Positions 1 through 11,475 of a stretch of 64,000 bases of DNA are shown piece after piece. The notes beneath the pieces were generated by a model. The model worked only from the letters and a program-made list of their open reading frames with translations. It was not told the DNA's origin and searched no databases. A program made the translations under genes and the position numbers. How positions within the stretch are numbered: position 1 is the first letter of the stretch; each line of letters opens with the position of its first letter. The stretch covers positions 1,922,001-1,986,000 of the forward strand of contig JANFAH010000003.1 of assembly GCA_024663395.1 (NCBI GenBank). The letters are read 5' to 3'. The DNA comes from Pisolithus tinctorius (lineage: Eukaryota; Basidiomycota; Agaricomycetes; Boletales; Pisolithaceae).

Positions 1-476
1 ACAAACGACAGACGACAAACCTCTGTCAAATTTTCTCCCTTCTTTGTCGATAGCATAGATGGTGAAGATATCGTCGAAGACGACGTTTGATGATGTCGAC
101 GACATGATACGGTTAAAGCACAAACTGTCGTGCGTGTGAAATACCAGTGTATGTAGTAGTATTACTTCTATGAGTCGATTACAGCAAGTACCTGCGGCAA
201 CTACTTGTAGTGCTCTACAGCGAAGGAACAAGGCCGGAAAAAATTGGACCGGGTATGATCAGGAAGATTGAAGAGAATTCGATTCCTGTGAGGCTCCCGA
301 CGTACTCCTTCAACATCTGCAGCGAAAGAATTTGTCTACCATGCTCACTTGATCCTTCACTGGTACTTTCAAACACCGGCTTCCTGTGCGGGTAAGATGT
401 GGTTTTGTGGCATGTTTCGTCTGAACCGCTTGTCATGACGAAAACAGCGAATCTAAACCTATCAATGATACCAGCA
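1..476. other. Intergenic, downstream of MMM1
   Basis: No gene is supported here. The stretch lies downstream of the MMM1 stop codon and probably holds its 3' untranslated region. The first 110 bases have a degenerate GACGA-rich run. Open frames here are short and lack splice-linked continuation or recognisable protein sequence. Confidence 0.5.
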
Positions 477-1566
477 TCATGCAGGAGTCTCAACCGTCGC
501 GTTATTGTGTATTGCAGCCTTGATCTCGGACACACTCGCAAGGCCAGGCAAACCGACCTTCCAAGTCCCCTTCGCGGCGAGTACTCGGCGAACTTGGCAC
601 TCAATTAAATCATGGAGCTTGGGCACGTCTTTGAGCATAGCACGGCTACCCATCAGTGACGTAGTCTTCAACCTGAGTGTAAAGTCTGGAGGTAATGAGA
701 CAGATAAAACAGGCGGAGCATCTCCAGGTGATGGAGCGGAGAGGACAATCTGTTACAACGTCAGTGCGAGAAAGACATCACCCTCGCAGGCGTTACTTAC
801 AGAAGATTCAAATCGGGAAAGAGAGATTGTGAGCGAAACTGGGAGCCGGACAAAAGACGACATTGGATAGTTGAAAAGATACGTGGTAGAAAGTGAAACA
901 GAGATAGTATCGGAATAGGACATATCAAACTTGACATACTGCATCGAGTAAGTACGCACTCGGAAAGCAAGTACGAAGTGGACTAACCGGCAGTGCGTCA
1001 TGGGCTTCGCTGGCATCTACCATTTGGGCATTAAACAGCTGGGGTGCAGAGTTCCCGAGGTCAACGGCATGTACAGTGATGTGATCCTAGGATAGGCGAG
1101 TCAACGCGCAGATACAGAGCACAGTCTGATATTAACCCACTAAGAAGTTACGAGGTCGTATGGTGTTGGCGTAAGCTTCTACTTGCTGTCTGGCGACTTC
1201 AATCCCTTCGAGTCCAGTTAGCTCATTTTGTAACTTGGCACGATAGACGTCAATGACCTGGAAAGCGTCGGGAAAAATTCAATACATAAACGGGTGATCT
1301 ACCTGACGCGCGAGCAAGTTGAACCAGGCAGTGGACTCAAGGCTCGCTTCGGGGGTACCGTCCTCCTCGACTTTGGGTGTGCGGCTCCACGACGGGTGGT
1401 CAGGTACTGTACGAGGATGGAAATTCTGTATATTGGGCTGTTCGATCGGTGAAATGAAAAAAAGGTACTTGAGCACAAGTGCAAGGAGGACCAGTATTGA
1501 CAGTTGACCGAGAACGAGGCCTTGCGTGAAGGTCGGCGTCAGTGAGAATATGTAGTTGCTGCTCAT
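477..1566 (-). CDS. MMM1: MMM1, ERMES complex SMP-domain subunit
   Basis: Maintenance of mitochondrial morphology protein 1, the ER-anchored subunit of the ERMES tether that moves phospholipids between ER and mitochondria. Five exons: 1566-1303, 1257-1141, 1086-988, 938-801 and 749-477, all introns phase 0, giving 296 aa. The N-terminus starts MSSNYIFSLTPTFTQGLVLG and carries one hydrophobic segment (about residues 16-38) that would be the ER membrane anchor. From residue 80 the SMP lipid-binding domain begins (ESTAWFNLLARQ), continues through exon 4 (YVKFDMSYSD) and ends with the family signature KTTSLMGSRAMLKDVPKLHD. The length is slightly short for the family because the C-terminal tail ends soon after the SMP domain; an additional 3' exon cannot be excluded. 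It is divergently arranged with the TTL-family gene, 196 bp between start codons. Confidence 0.95.
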
Positions 1567-1762
1567 GACGACGACGAGGACGGCGACCGCACGACGAGAC
1601 TTGTCCTGAGTTGAGGACTCTCAGCTCATACAAGGTGTGTTTCTAACGGAGGTCGTTGCCGGCCTCACGTAGCGCGTCTGACCACAGCCAGCCTGGCTTG
1701 TCAACACACAGCAACTTCATTCCCGCGTCCTGCCGAGACCTTCTGGTGAGGTCGGCCCTGCT

Positions 1763-3344
1763 ATGTCCACGAAGGAACGTGGTGACTGCTCAGAAAGTCA
1801 CCCAGGTATGTGTTTCACTGCTAATATCAATGCTATAGCTCCATGTCCATACGTTACCACAGTAAACTGCGAAGATGCCCTATCGCAAAGACTGGTCGCC
1901 TTGGTTTCGTGGCCAGCTGCACCTCGCACCGATTCATTGGTTCGTACAGCGTTAACAAATATCGGACAAGTCGAACTATTGCAGAGCCTACCTATCGCTC
2001 CGCTACCTCCCAAATTACTGCAGTGGGCTGCATATGATAGCATTGATCATTCTCTAACAGCCACGGAGCCCAACCGTGTACTTTCATCCGCATATACCAT
2101 TCGCAAAGCGCTCATTCGGAAACATTTCCTCGCGAGATGCATCCGGTCCTACGTACTCAAGCACCACCGATCAGTTCTGGCTACATCCGTTCCGCGGACC
2201 TGGGATATCGAATTATCTTTTGCCCACGAGCTCGATGAATTGTGGCACGACGAGTTATGGGATCTTGGAGAGGAGTTAGAAACCTCTCCCGGCAGGTGGT
2301 ACATCCTCAAGCCAGGTATGGCAGACGCTGGAATGGGTATTCGACTCTTCAGCAGCAAAGATACCCTGCGTGAAATATTCGAAGAATTCGAAGGTCGCTC
2401 TGATGACGAAGAAGCTGAGAGCGGGGATACCTCCGTGATAACATCTCAACTCAGACACTTCGTCATCCAGGTATTCACAAGTCTGTGTTGATCACTCCCT
2501 CGTTCAATATGTAAATGCAGGAATATATTGCTACTCCGCTCCTCCTTGATCCTCGTGAATCCTTGCCTTCAGGTCACGTAAACGCAGCAGAACGGTTCAG
2601 GGGTCACAAGGTACTCGCATTAAATCCCCTTTAACCGTCGTTGACGTTCTATAGTTCCACCTCCGGACGTACGTCGTTGCATCAGGTGCTTTGAGAGTAT
2701 ACATGTACAGACGGATGCTCGCCTTATTCTCTTGCGAACCATACGACCTCCCAAGGCGCGGCAACGATAAATACCTTCTCCCACATCTCACCAATACGTC
2801 GCTACAAATTCACCGGGGAGAAGAAGGGGTGCGCCTATTCGACGAACTGATAGGTTGTCACATCCTCTCCGGAAGCAGAGGGGATCTCCTCCTATCCGAA
2901 TTAGATATTGCCGATATTAAAGAGCAGATGGCACGGATACTTGCTGATGTATTCAAAGCAGCCGTAGAGCAACCAGTTCACTTCCAGGCAAGTTGTTTAC
3001 ATGCTTTTGACTCTGATTTCCCAATACTCGCCTGAATGTAGGTTTTACCCAATGCTTTCGAACTTTACGGGGTGGATTTCTTAGTATCTCACGTGCAGAG
3101 TGGGTCACATGGAGCTCATTTTCAACTCAACATCTTGGAGGTTAATGCCGAGCCTGCAATTGAGCTCACTGGTCGTAGGCTGACTTGGATACTGGAAGAC
3201 CTCTTCAAGTCTATCCAAGTTGTTTGTATAGCACCATTTGTGGGCGGAGTAAGTGACCAGCTAAACTCCTGGAAGGTAGGGGAAGTTCGTTATAATATGC
3301 AAAAATGCCTTGATATGCAAGTACGTGGTGGAATGGGGTGGTAA
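1763..3344 (+). CDS. Tubulin-tyrosine-ligase family protein (Pby1-like)
   Basis: TTL-domain ATP-grasp protein resembling yeast Pby1 and other fungal TTL relatives. Suggested exons: 1763-1805, 1839-2470, 2521-2610, 2655-2987 and 3042-3344, giving 466 aa. Visible ATP-grasp features are the lysine strand in WYILKPGMADAGMGI, the FHLRTYVVASGALRVYMYR strand, and the metal-binding strand FQLNILEVNAEPAIELTG near the C-terminus. The 2988-3041 intron has a GC..AG donor (GGCAAGT); no GT donor keeps the frame there. The proposed first intron (1806-1838) is only 33 nt and in frame, so it may be exonic. Whether it modifies tubulin or, as suggested for Pby1, acts with mRNA-decay bodies cannot be told from sequence. 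Family call is firm, substrate is not. Confidence 0.85.
2988..3041 (+). other. GC-AG intron in the TTL gene
   Basis: Donor GGCAAGT, acceptor TGTAG. Joining 2987 to 3042 gives the conserved PVHFQ to VLPNAFELYG transition in frame. The first base pair of the intron is GC instead of GT, while the rest of the donor (AAGT) is a strong match to consensus, as is typical of GC-AG introns. Confidence 0.75.
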
Positions 3345-3491
3345 TGGGGATAATGACACAGACAAGGTTAATACAACATGCTTTTTGATGCTTTATTGCT
3401 TTCAGAGAATTTCCTGAGTGATACTTGCTGTAGTCTGTAGATGATGGGCGTGACATTATTGTGACGTGCCGTGGTATCACTACTAGGATGG

Positions 3492-4934
3492 ATGAAACCA
3501 GGTAATTTCATTCTGGGCGCCAGTCGCACACCTCAACAGTGCAGGCCAATGTCCACAGTCGCGGAGGGTACTTCTGCGCCTTCAAGGAAGCGAACAAAAT
3601 GGGACGAGGAAGATCACGAGAATGAAGCGATACGTCGGCGTCAGCAAGCCCTCAGTCGTCAACTCCGATCATTGCGAAAACCTCGAATGACGGATGTCAC
3701 GTCTGTGCCAAAGGGCACGTCGTTATCTCGTAGTCCTATTCGCGACGCGTACAGCATTTTTGTCCCTCCAAGAGCACATCATCCACCTATCCAACCCTCA
3801 CGATCGGTATACTGTTATGAGAGGCTCAACCAAATTGAAGAAGGTTCATACGGTGTAGTATTCCGTGCAAGGGACAAGGAAACTGGCGATATAGTTGCTC
3901 TGAAGAAATTAAAGCTGGAGGAGGAGAAACATGGGTTCCCCATTACAGCGTTGCGAGAAATCAACGCTCTAATGTCGTGCCGCCACGAAAACGTAGTGCA
4001 CATACGAGAAGTCGTTGTTGGCGATACCTTAACTCAGTAAGTTCAATCAGTTATGAGGCCGAAGTTAGCCCAAAAAATCGCCTTCAAAGGGTTTTCGTTG
4101 TGATGGATTTCATCGAACATGATCTCAAGACACTGTTAACGCTGATGCCAGCCCCATTTTTGCAATCAGAAATCAAAACCTTGATGTTGCAACTCTTATC
4201 CGCCGTTGCTCATTGTCATGCAAACTGGATACTTCACCGGGACCTGAAGACTAGCAATTTATTGATGAACAATCGGGGCACCATCAAGGTAGCAGATTTT
4301 GGCTTGGCCCGGCGCTATGGCGATCCCATCGGGGTCGGAGGTCTCACACAACTTGTTGTAACTTTGTGGTACCGGTATGACCAGTTCCAAGAATGTTTTG
4401 TACTCTACTCATTATTCCGTGGAAGTGCGCCAGAAATCCTTCTTGGAGCAACAAATTACTCCACCGCAGTAGACATGTGGTCCGTTGGATGCATCTTCGC
4501 AGAGTTGCTCCTGAAGGAGCCATTGTTCCAAGCCAAGGGAGAGATTGAGCTCCTTTCGATGATTTTTAAGCTACTCGGACCTCCTACAAGTGCGACTTGG
4601 CCAGACTACTGCACCCTCCCCCTTGCAAAAACCATCGCCATTTCCCCACCCCATGCTCACCAATTTCGGCAGCGCTTCCCGCACATGACAGCATTGGGAT
4701 TAGACCTTTTGACGTCTCTATTGACATATGATCCGCAACAACGCATCAGTGCGGAGGAAGCACTTCACCATCCGTACTTTAGGTTAGCCTTGTTGTACTA
4801 TATTTCACGGAACCTGACTGTGCTTTAAAAGTGAATCACCCCTCCCCAAACATCCGGATCTGTTCGCCTCATTTCCCTCAGCTGCTGCCGGAGAAAAGTT
4901 CGTTCAATTATTTCTGGTTAAAGCATTGTGTTGA
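3492..4934 (+). CDS. Cyclin-dependent kinase, CDK11-like
   Basis: CMGC serine/threonine kinase of the CDK11 (PITSLRE) group, which acts in transcription and pre-mRNA splicing. Exons 3492-4036, 4090-4374, 4426-4782 and 4832-4934 give 429 aa; an in-frame ATG at 3549 is the alternative start. Visible motifs are the glycine loop [18 protein letters not shown] lysine, the C-helix signature PITALRE, catalytic [21 protein letters not shown], activation-loop VVTLWYRAPEILLG, and [11 protein letters not shown]. The tail after the kinase fold, [12 protein letters not shown], parallels the conserved C-terminus of CDK11, which separates it from CDK9 even though CDK9 is the human kinase named for PITALRE. 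The N-terminus is basic with KRTKWDEED, a usual nuclear CDK11-type extension. Confidence 0.9.
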
Positions 4935-5096
4935 TTTATCAATTCTAGACGAAAGAAACCGTTTGATAGCCCCTCAGCACCTCTTAGGGCGGCAGATAGG
5001 ATATTTGCAGAAACTGAGCTGCCGTGACGCTTGTCAGGGACAACTCGGAAACTTATTCAAGACTCGGTTTATAAGTTTGTACGGATCACTTTATCA
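4935..5096. other. Convergent intergenic spacer
   Basis: Only 162 bp separate the stop codons of the convergent kinase and RAP1 genes, so their 3' untranslated regions probably overlap. No other feature seen. Confidence 0.5.
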
Positions 5097-6875
5097 CTAC
5101 GATACATTACCCTCGTCACCTAGGCCTTCAGAGATAGTCGACAGTAGCTCTCGCATTTTACGGAACCGAGCCCGCGTACGTTCCATTTCGCCACATTTGT
5201 CGTAGAACTCTTTCACTTCTTCAACAGTAAATCTATATTCGTGCGCAATGTCACATATTGCTTGGTCAATGATATGTAAGTTGACGTGTGCCACTGCGTC
5301 GCTGCTCGTTTGTGGTAGGGGAGGTGGATGTGGTTCATCGCCTAAGATGGAGGTTGGGTAATTGCTACGAAGAATTTTCAGTTTAATCAGCCGTACCGAC
5401 TGTTCGAGGAGCGTACATCGACCTAGCTCTTTTCGCATTGGGAAACTCTTCGCTGTCCAGGGTATCGGCATTGCGCTTCCCCCAGGCAGGTAAGGGTTCG
5501 TTCCCAATCCGAATCCGCCATTCTTCAATGTCTTCACCATCTTCCATCTCTTCCTCGTCTGGACTTACTCTAGATATTGTGGATGTCGAAGGTTGCGATC
5601 CAGCCGGAAGTTGTTGCGTCGGCACGGAAGGAAATATGATGATTGGGGGTGTGCCCGGCATATTCCCGATGTCGCCAATAAGTTTCTCCGTTTGAAAAGT
5701 TTCCTCTGCAGACTTTCCGCGCCTTTTCCTTGCGCGTCTGGTCCTCTCCTCTGCTTTCCGAACATAGCCATACTGTCCCTTTTCACCATGGGCAGGCTTC
5801 TTCTGTTCCACGATAGCCGCAATTAAGTTATCTAAGCGAACTGAGTTCTTCTTGTACCGTTCGCGCCAGGATTGCCAAGTATGGCGAGTCACCCATGCAT
5901 ACTCAGGGTCTACAGTCTTCCACAACGTCACAAGACTCAACGCTTCATGAATTGGTATGCTTACCATCTCGCAAAGTTGCTGGTACAATCTGTTCCCGGT
6001 TCTGCCCCCAGTTTCCTTGTAAGGGATTTTGGTCGCTATCCACTGGCAAAGGCGCTCCTCGTCCTCCTCCGTAAACGACGTGCGTCTAACGAACAGTCAG
6101 GAAGGATCACCAGAGACGAATTGCGCATATACAAACTCTTCTCCTGGGCGACGACCACCAGGGTTTTTGTAAACCAGTGGCGTGTACAGTAATGCACCCT
6201 TCTCTACACACTTCTTGACCCAGAGGTATGATTCGATGTACTTGTCCGGAACACCTTGGTAAGACTTGACCAAATGTTGGAATACTTCGGTGTTAGGGTC
6301 GGCAAGGATTACCCGAGCAGACTGTGGAGACGCAGTAGGATCACCACCGGAGTGCTTGAAGCACAAGTTAGGCACACATCAAGAGTACTTCGTCCACTCA
6401 CCATGATCCGTTGACTCAGAGCCGCACGAGCGTTAACATTCGCGATGCTGTGGTGTATATGCATTTTGATAGGTGCTCCACTGTCGACAAATATCTGCTT
6501 CAGCAGCATCCCGGCGATCTTACAAGCTTCTACATAAGTGTAGGGCACGAAGTAACGCTCGGGGCGATCTGGGCTAGCCCAACACAGTCGGAGACGTTCC
6601 GCTTCGGCAGTGCCTGGTTGAACAAGAATATATCCTTGCCTAGGGACCTTCGATTCAACTCGCCCACCAAGGGACTATACTGACATAAGAGTCAGTCGCA
6701 CAGTAGATAGCACTCATCACTCACAGTGATGGTTTCACACAACTCTGCCTGAATTTCTTGACTAATGTCTTTCTGTACGAAAAACTTGACAGCCAGGCCG
6801 TTTGCGTCCTGGAAGATAGGCTGGGAGAATGTGCGTGTTATGCGCCAAGCAAGTACTATGTAAAGCTCTCACCAT
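5097..6875 (-). CDS. RAP1: Rap1-type telomere-binding protein (BRCT + Rap1 Myb + RCT)
   Basis: Shelterin-type Rap1. Six exons: 6875-6873 (only the ATG), 6820-6725, 6674-6402, 6354-6137, 6085-5423 and 5364-5097, giving 506 aa. Residues about 2-165 form a BRCT domain (FFVQKDISQEI, GGRVESKVPRQGYILVQPG, ending YLWVKKCVEKG). A Rap1 Myb domain follows at about 198-260 with the family signature RTSFTEEDEERLCQWIA, the stretch GGRTGNRLYQQLCEM and the helix HTWQSWRERYKKN. A low-complexity linker with acidic run leads to a C-terminal helical region (IDQAICDIAHEYRFTVEEVKEFY) like the Rap1 C-terminal protein-interaction domain. In fission yeast and animals Rap1 is recruited to telomeres by Taz1/TRF; a single Myb suggests the same here. 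Domain order and length fit the family. Confidence 0.9.
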
Positions 6876-7181
6876 CGCTTCCCACAAGTAGATATATGAG
6901 TTTCAATGTGGATGGAGGTTACCAAGGGAGAACCCATGTCTCGGGTTAGGGTTATTGTTTGGTCCACGCAAACAAGTGCCACCCACAGGTTAAGGGGTAA
7001 TACCAGAGTCACTCATCGGTATGTAGGGTATAGAGGTACGTATGTACATATATCAACAAGGAAATTATGAATGTATGCAATAATGGTATGGATTACGGTA
7101 CATGTGGAGTAGGATTGTGCGAATGTCATTAATAGGCTGATCTTGGGGATGCCGCAGCTCACGGTGGAGGAGGTTCCCTCA
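6876..7181. other. Intergenic between RAP1 and Arf-GEF genes
   Basis: 306 bp between the RAP1 start codon and the stop codon of the upstream gene on the same strand. It must hold the RAP1 promoter and the other gene's 3' end. No distinct site is recognised. Confidence 0.4.
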
Positions 7182-10100
7182 TTAAGGACCAAAGTCGTCG
7201 GCGGAGCGTGGATGGCGTGGCAATTTTCCTAACAGACCAACAAGACGCAAATCAGATGGCAACCGTACCAAGGAGACCCGCTTGGCTGCTCGAGTTTTGT
7301 CCCAGTCTTCCGGCTCTTCTCGAGACTCAGATGAAAAGGATAGTTTCTCCTGTATTGAAGTCTGCGACAGCAGCTGGTTCAGCGCTGAGGCCGACGAGTG
7401 TGAATCCTCATCTAGGAGGGGATGACTTGATGGAGTTCCATGGACGTCAGCCGATTCCCCCATGAAGGAAGCTGCTCGGAAGGCAGAGATGGCAAAGGCT
7501 TCGCCTGAAGATGGCCAGTCGGGACCGAGATCAAGTGCAGTACGGAATGATGGCCCGGAAGAGGAATCAAAGGAATGAGAAACAGAACGGCAGCCATCCT
7601 CCAGTTGAAAACTATTTTCACCTATATCCAGGGAAGTGGCTGGGGAAAGCATGGATTCAAAAACGTCATCATGCGATATCTCCGTAGCCGGCTGTAGAGT
7701 CAACGTCGTTTGCTCAAAGGTCCTTATTTCTGCTGCGAGATCGTTAAGGAGGATATTACGGTGGCATACAAGTTTGGTGACATCCAGACGTAAAGTCTGC
7801 AGCCGTCTTGACAGCGTCTGGACAGCCTCTTGCAAACGATCACGGGTTGACTTTTGAAACGGTGCCAAAACGGCGATATTACGGGCGACGCGAAGGTCAA
7901 CGCCTATCTCTGAGTTCGTAGCGCATATTCGATCTTCCAGGTCGCGTACCGTGGAATGGATTATCTGCGCTCTAGAACGGAGGCCGAAAGGTTTTTCCAT
8001 AGAAGAATAGGGTGACCCCAGGCCGCCAGAAGGGACCGAAAAGTCCTCCAAGCCAACTGTAACTTTATCAGCACCAGAGCGCACGCCTGCCGGTCTGGCT
8101 TCAACAGCATTGCATCTCTCTTTGCATTGCAATGCCTCATCAATATTGGGGCCAGCCGGCGAGTCCGAAGCTCTAGGTTGCCCTGCGCTGGTAAACTGTA
8201 GATCCTGAAGATGGGATGCGGCAGCCGTAGTCCCAGCAAGGTCAACGTCTTCTCCCGGTATCCCTATTGACCGCATGTGTATCCCCGTTGACATAAAGGC
8301 ACTCGCGTAGTTAATGCGCGATATCCACTCGTTCATCTCTCCTTCATCTTGTGTTTGTAAAAGGATGTGGCGACCATCGGAAATGGCGAGACGGAAGGTA
8401 TGCGTATGCTAAACAACATAAAAATGAGAGACAGACTCATGACAGAAGACAGGCGTACCCTGGTATATGACCTATCAAAAACTGCTAGCGCATCTTTAAT
8501 GGGTATGACTTCATCCGGTTTGAACTGCATTGCCTGAAGTGGGGGTGGTTTAGGGGTGTCGTTCCAGGAGAGAAGGATTGGGGTCCATGATACATCGCGA
8601 AAAAGGAGCAATTGTGACCAAGTTAGGGCAACGCTGTATGGTCGCCACTTGCGGGAAATGGATCGCTTTCCTCCCTCAACTACATCATCTTTGAGATTGA
8701 GGGTGGCTACTTTGACAAGTCTCAGGCTCCAAATCCCAGGAGATGTGGGGTGTAGACTGCTGATTCCGCCACTTTCGGCCAGTGGGTGACTGGGGAAGCC
8801 TCCGATGCTCGACCCAAAGAAGGCTACGGGTAACCGAGTACCATCCGAGGAAGATATCACGACGACAAGACTTCTAGCAAAGGCTAGGAGAATCTCGTCG
8901 TAGTCCCAGGAAACCCCAGTTCCTTCCCAACTAAAGGGGTTCTCTGTAGGAACGTATTCCTCGACCTTGACACGCAATTGATCCAGCAAATTCTGGAGAA
9001 TAGATCATTGAGTGGTTAGGGAGAATTGTCATCAAAACTAACATGCATAATGAGGTAGTAGGGGTCAATTTTCGGCTTGCTGAGTAGGGGGGTTGCGACC
9101 GCGGTCAGTGGACTAGGAAGGGTGGCAGGAGTGGAGGGCCGGGTATTTCCCCCCTCGGAAAATCTATTGCCATTAGTTCCACTGTCCAGGGGATCCTCGA
9201 TAAATACGAAAGGCGCAAAAACTACATTGTCATAGAAGCACTGCAAGCACTAGCTGTAAGAGTGATGAATGGCCTAAGGAAATCGACATACATCAAGAAT
9301 CTCGGTCATCAATCCTGGAAGAGACGTGTTCTTCACATAATCGGCTTTGGACATTTTGCGTCGGTTAGACTTGTTGAATGCGTCGGTATGTAACATAATT
9401 AGGCTGAAAGCCAGGATATATGGATGGTCTGGAAAGACTGTTACTATCATTGGCGAAGAAAATGATGAGGTAACGCGCCTGAGGAAGAAAAAAGGTCAGG
9501 GTTGCATGACATATACCTGCTGGCAAAAGCTTCTATAACTCTGTCGATCTGTTGAGTCTCTCGGGGAAGACCGACATTCATTAACAACCTGCGCAATGCA
9601 ACATCAAGGGGATCGCCGAAGAAGGCAAAATAATTGATGTATGATTTCAACGAGTCCGCATAAATGCTTTCAGCACTGATTGATATAAGCGAAGGCATCT
9701 CGTGGTGATTATCCAAACCATACCTTGATGCCAGAATGCCTGCTATGTCAGCCTTGGAAACGAATGACATCAATCGTTGTAAGAAAGCATCAGGGGGTTC
9801 ACCCGCTTGGGGCTTCAGAGCTTCCGGCGGTAAGTGAGATACGGAAGGTCGAGGGGACCTTACTGTTGGGGATGAGGAGCCGTTTCCAGTCCCGCTAGAG
9901 GAGAATAAATTAACAGAGAGTCGGTGTAAAAAGGGAGGGTTGGTAGCGGAGCGGGGGCGCGGGAGAGTATTTGATGAGTTGCCCTTGGGAGATTGAGGTA
10001 TCGGCTTACTCAGACCCTTGGTAGCAGAATCTTTGGAAGTGCTTGCGGGTCGAAACGACAGAGGAAAAAAGGACTGGGAACGGATACGTGCAGGTGTTTC

Positions 10101-11177
10101 TGCTGTAGCAGGTCGCCGCGTCACGGCCGGTGACGATAGGAAAGGATTAGCAATGGACGAGGAATCAGATGTTCTTGATTGATTGTGAGGAAGCACAGGT
10201 ACGTCGCCATTACTGGTCGAGGGGCGCTTAGAAAACTTCTCTGAATGACGTCGTGTCAGTGTAAACAATGGCACTGCGGCTCCATGGCTTTGCCGTGTAG
10301 CAGCGTTAGGTGCAGGGTGTAAACCGAACTGAGAGGGAGACATGGGGTGTCCAACTGGAAGAGAGGGTGACTCCGAAAGACCGGGACGCTGTATCGGGCT
10401 AGTGGTTTTGCGTGACAAGAACGAGGGCTTGCGAGTTAAACGGGAGGACGGATATTCGCGTTCCGTGGCATTGGGGGTTGTTTTCTTGCTCTGAGGGAAC
10501 GGTGCCATCGAGACGACCCGGTTGCGAGTATCGTTAGGTGTCAGAAACCCAGTGAATGCAGCCTCCGAGGACCGGAGAGCGTGTGCACTTCTGCTCGGTC
10601 GCAAGTAACCCGGGAGCTGGTACGTTGCGTCAATACCATTCGGATCAACCGAGGATTTAACATCGATGTTGATATGGATTTCAGGTTGTTTTGATGATGT
10701 TTTAGAGGGAGCGACCTGAGCAGCAGTAGAATCATTATGCAGAAACCGGTGGCTAGGCTTCATGACCTTCCGGTCAGATAAAGATGACATTCCTAGTGCA
10801 TCGTCATTGGAACGTGTCCCAATATCGTGGTCTGGTAGAGGACTTGGGGGTAAATCCTTGTCCCTGTTGAAAGCCAAGTTGGAAATGGGCATACTACGTG
10901 GAATTGTGCCGTGCTCGTTTCCGGATGGACTGGCACTGGCAGGGTTCTGGCGCGATGGCGCTGGGCGTCCGCGACGTCTCCAGACAGGGAGCGAAAAGGA
11001 GTACGGCTGCCTTCCTGAGGTTTCAGAAATATGACCAGGCGTGTCCCAAGGTGCCACATCTTTGGGAGGAAGGGAGGGGGGATCTGACTTGCGGGATGCC
11101 GCGTTTAGTGACACCCCAGAGCGACGCGCTTCCGACGACGAGGAACCTCGACTCCCAAGACCAAGAATGCCCACCAT
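7182..11177 (-). CDS. Arf guanine-nucleotide exchange factor, Sec7 + PH domain
   Basis: Arf GEF with the Sec7-PH architecture of EFA6/cytohesin-type and fungal Yel1-like exchange factors, acting on Arf GTPases at the plasma membrane or endosomes. Exons 11177-9517, 9478-9292, 9240-9043, 8992-8459 and 8408-7182 give 1268 aa. Residues 1-440 are a Ser/Pro-rich disordered N-terminus. The Sec7 domain holds FGDPLDVALRRLLM, LPRETQQIDRVIEAF with the catalytic glutamate, and FSLIMLHTDAFNKSNRRKMS, then SKADYVKNTSLPGL. A PH domain follows (GIWSLRLVKVATLNLKDD, SRKWRPYSVALTWSQLLLF, HTFRLAISDGRH, EMNEWISRIN), then a helical coiled tail (about 980-1090) and a disordered C-terminus. The first ATG before the long exon at 11177 was chosen; an upstream exon is possible. 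The intron interrupting the Sec7 domain is only 38 nt. Confidence 0.9.
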
Positions 11178-11475
11178 GTTCAAATATGGAGATGCTGTGG
11201 AGGAACAAGAAGCGCGTTCCAACCTCCACGGAATATGGTGACACAAGTCAGCCTATTATGTAGCCGGGTGATTTGAATCCGCAGTGATGGCGAAAGTCAG
11301 AAGCCATCACGGCGCCAAAATTTTGGCAGCATCGAGGCCGTATTAGACCCTCCATCACAATTAGTAATCCATTTTCGAACATCGTATACTACACCTAACG
11401 ATGTATGTATGTACGCATTTGCAACCTGTGTAAATCACGACTCCGAGTTTAGTAGACCAGAGCAGACACTGGCTA
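11178..11475. other. Intergenic between Arf-GEF and NOP7
   Basis: 298 bp holding the presumed Arf-GEF promoter and the NOP7 3' end. The run ATGTATGTATGTACG near 11401 is a short tetranucleotide repeat. Nothing else recognised. Confidence 0.4.
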
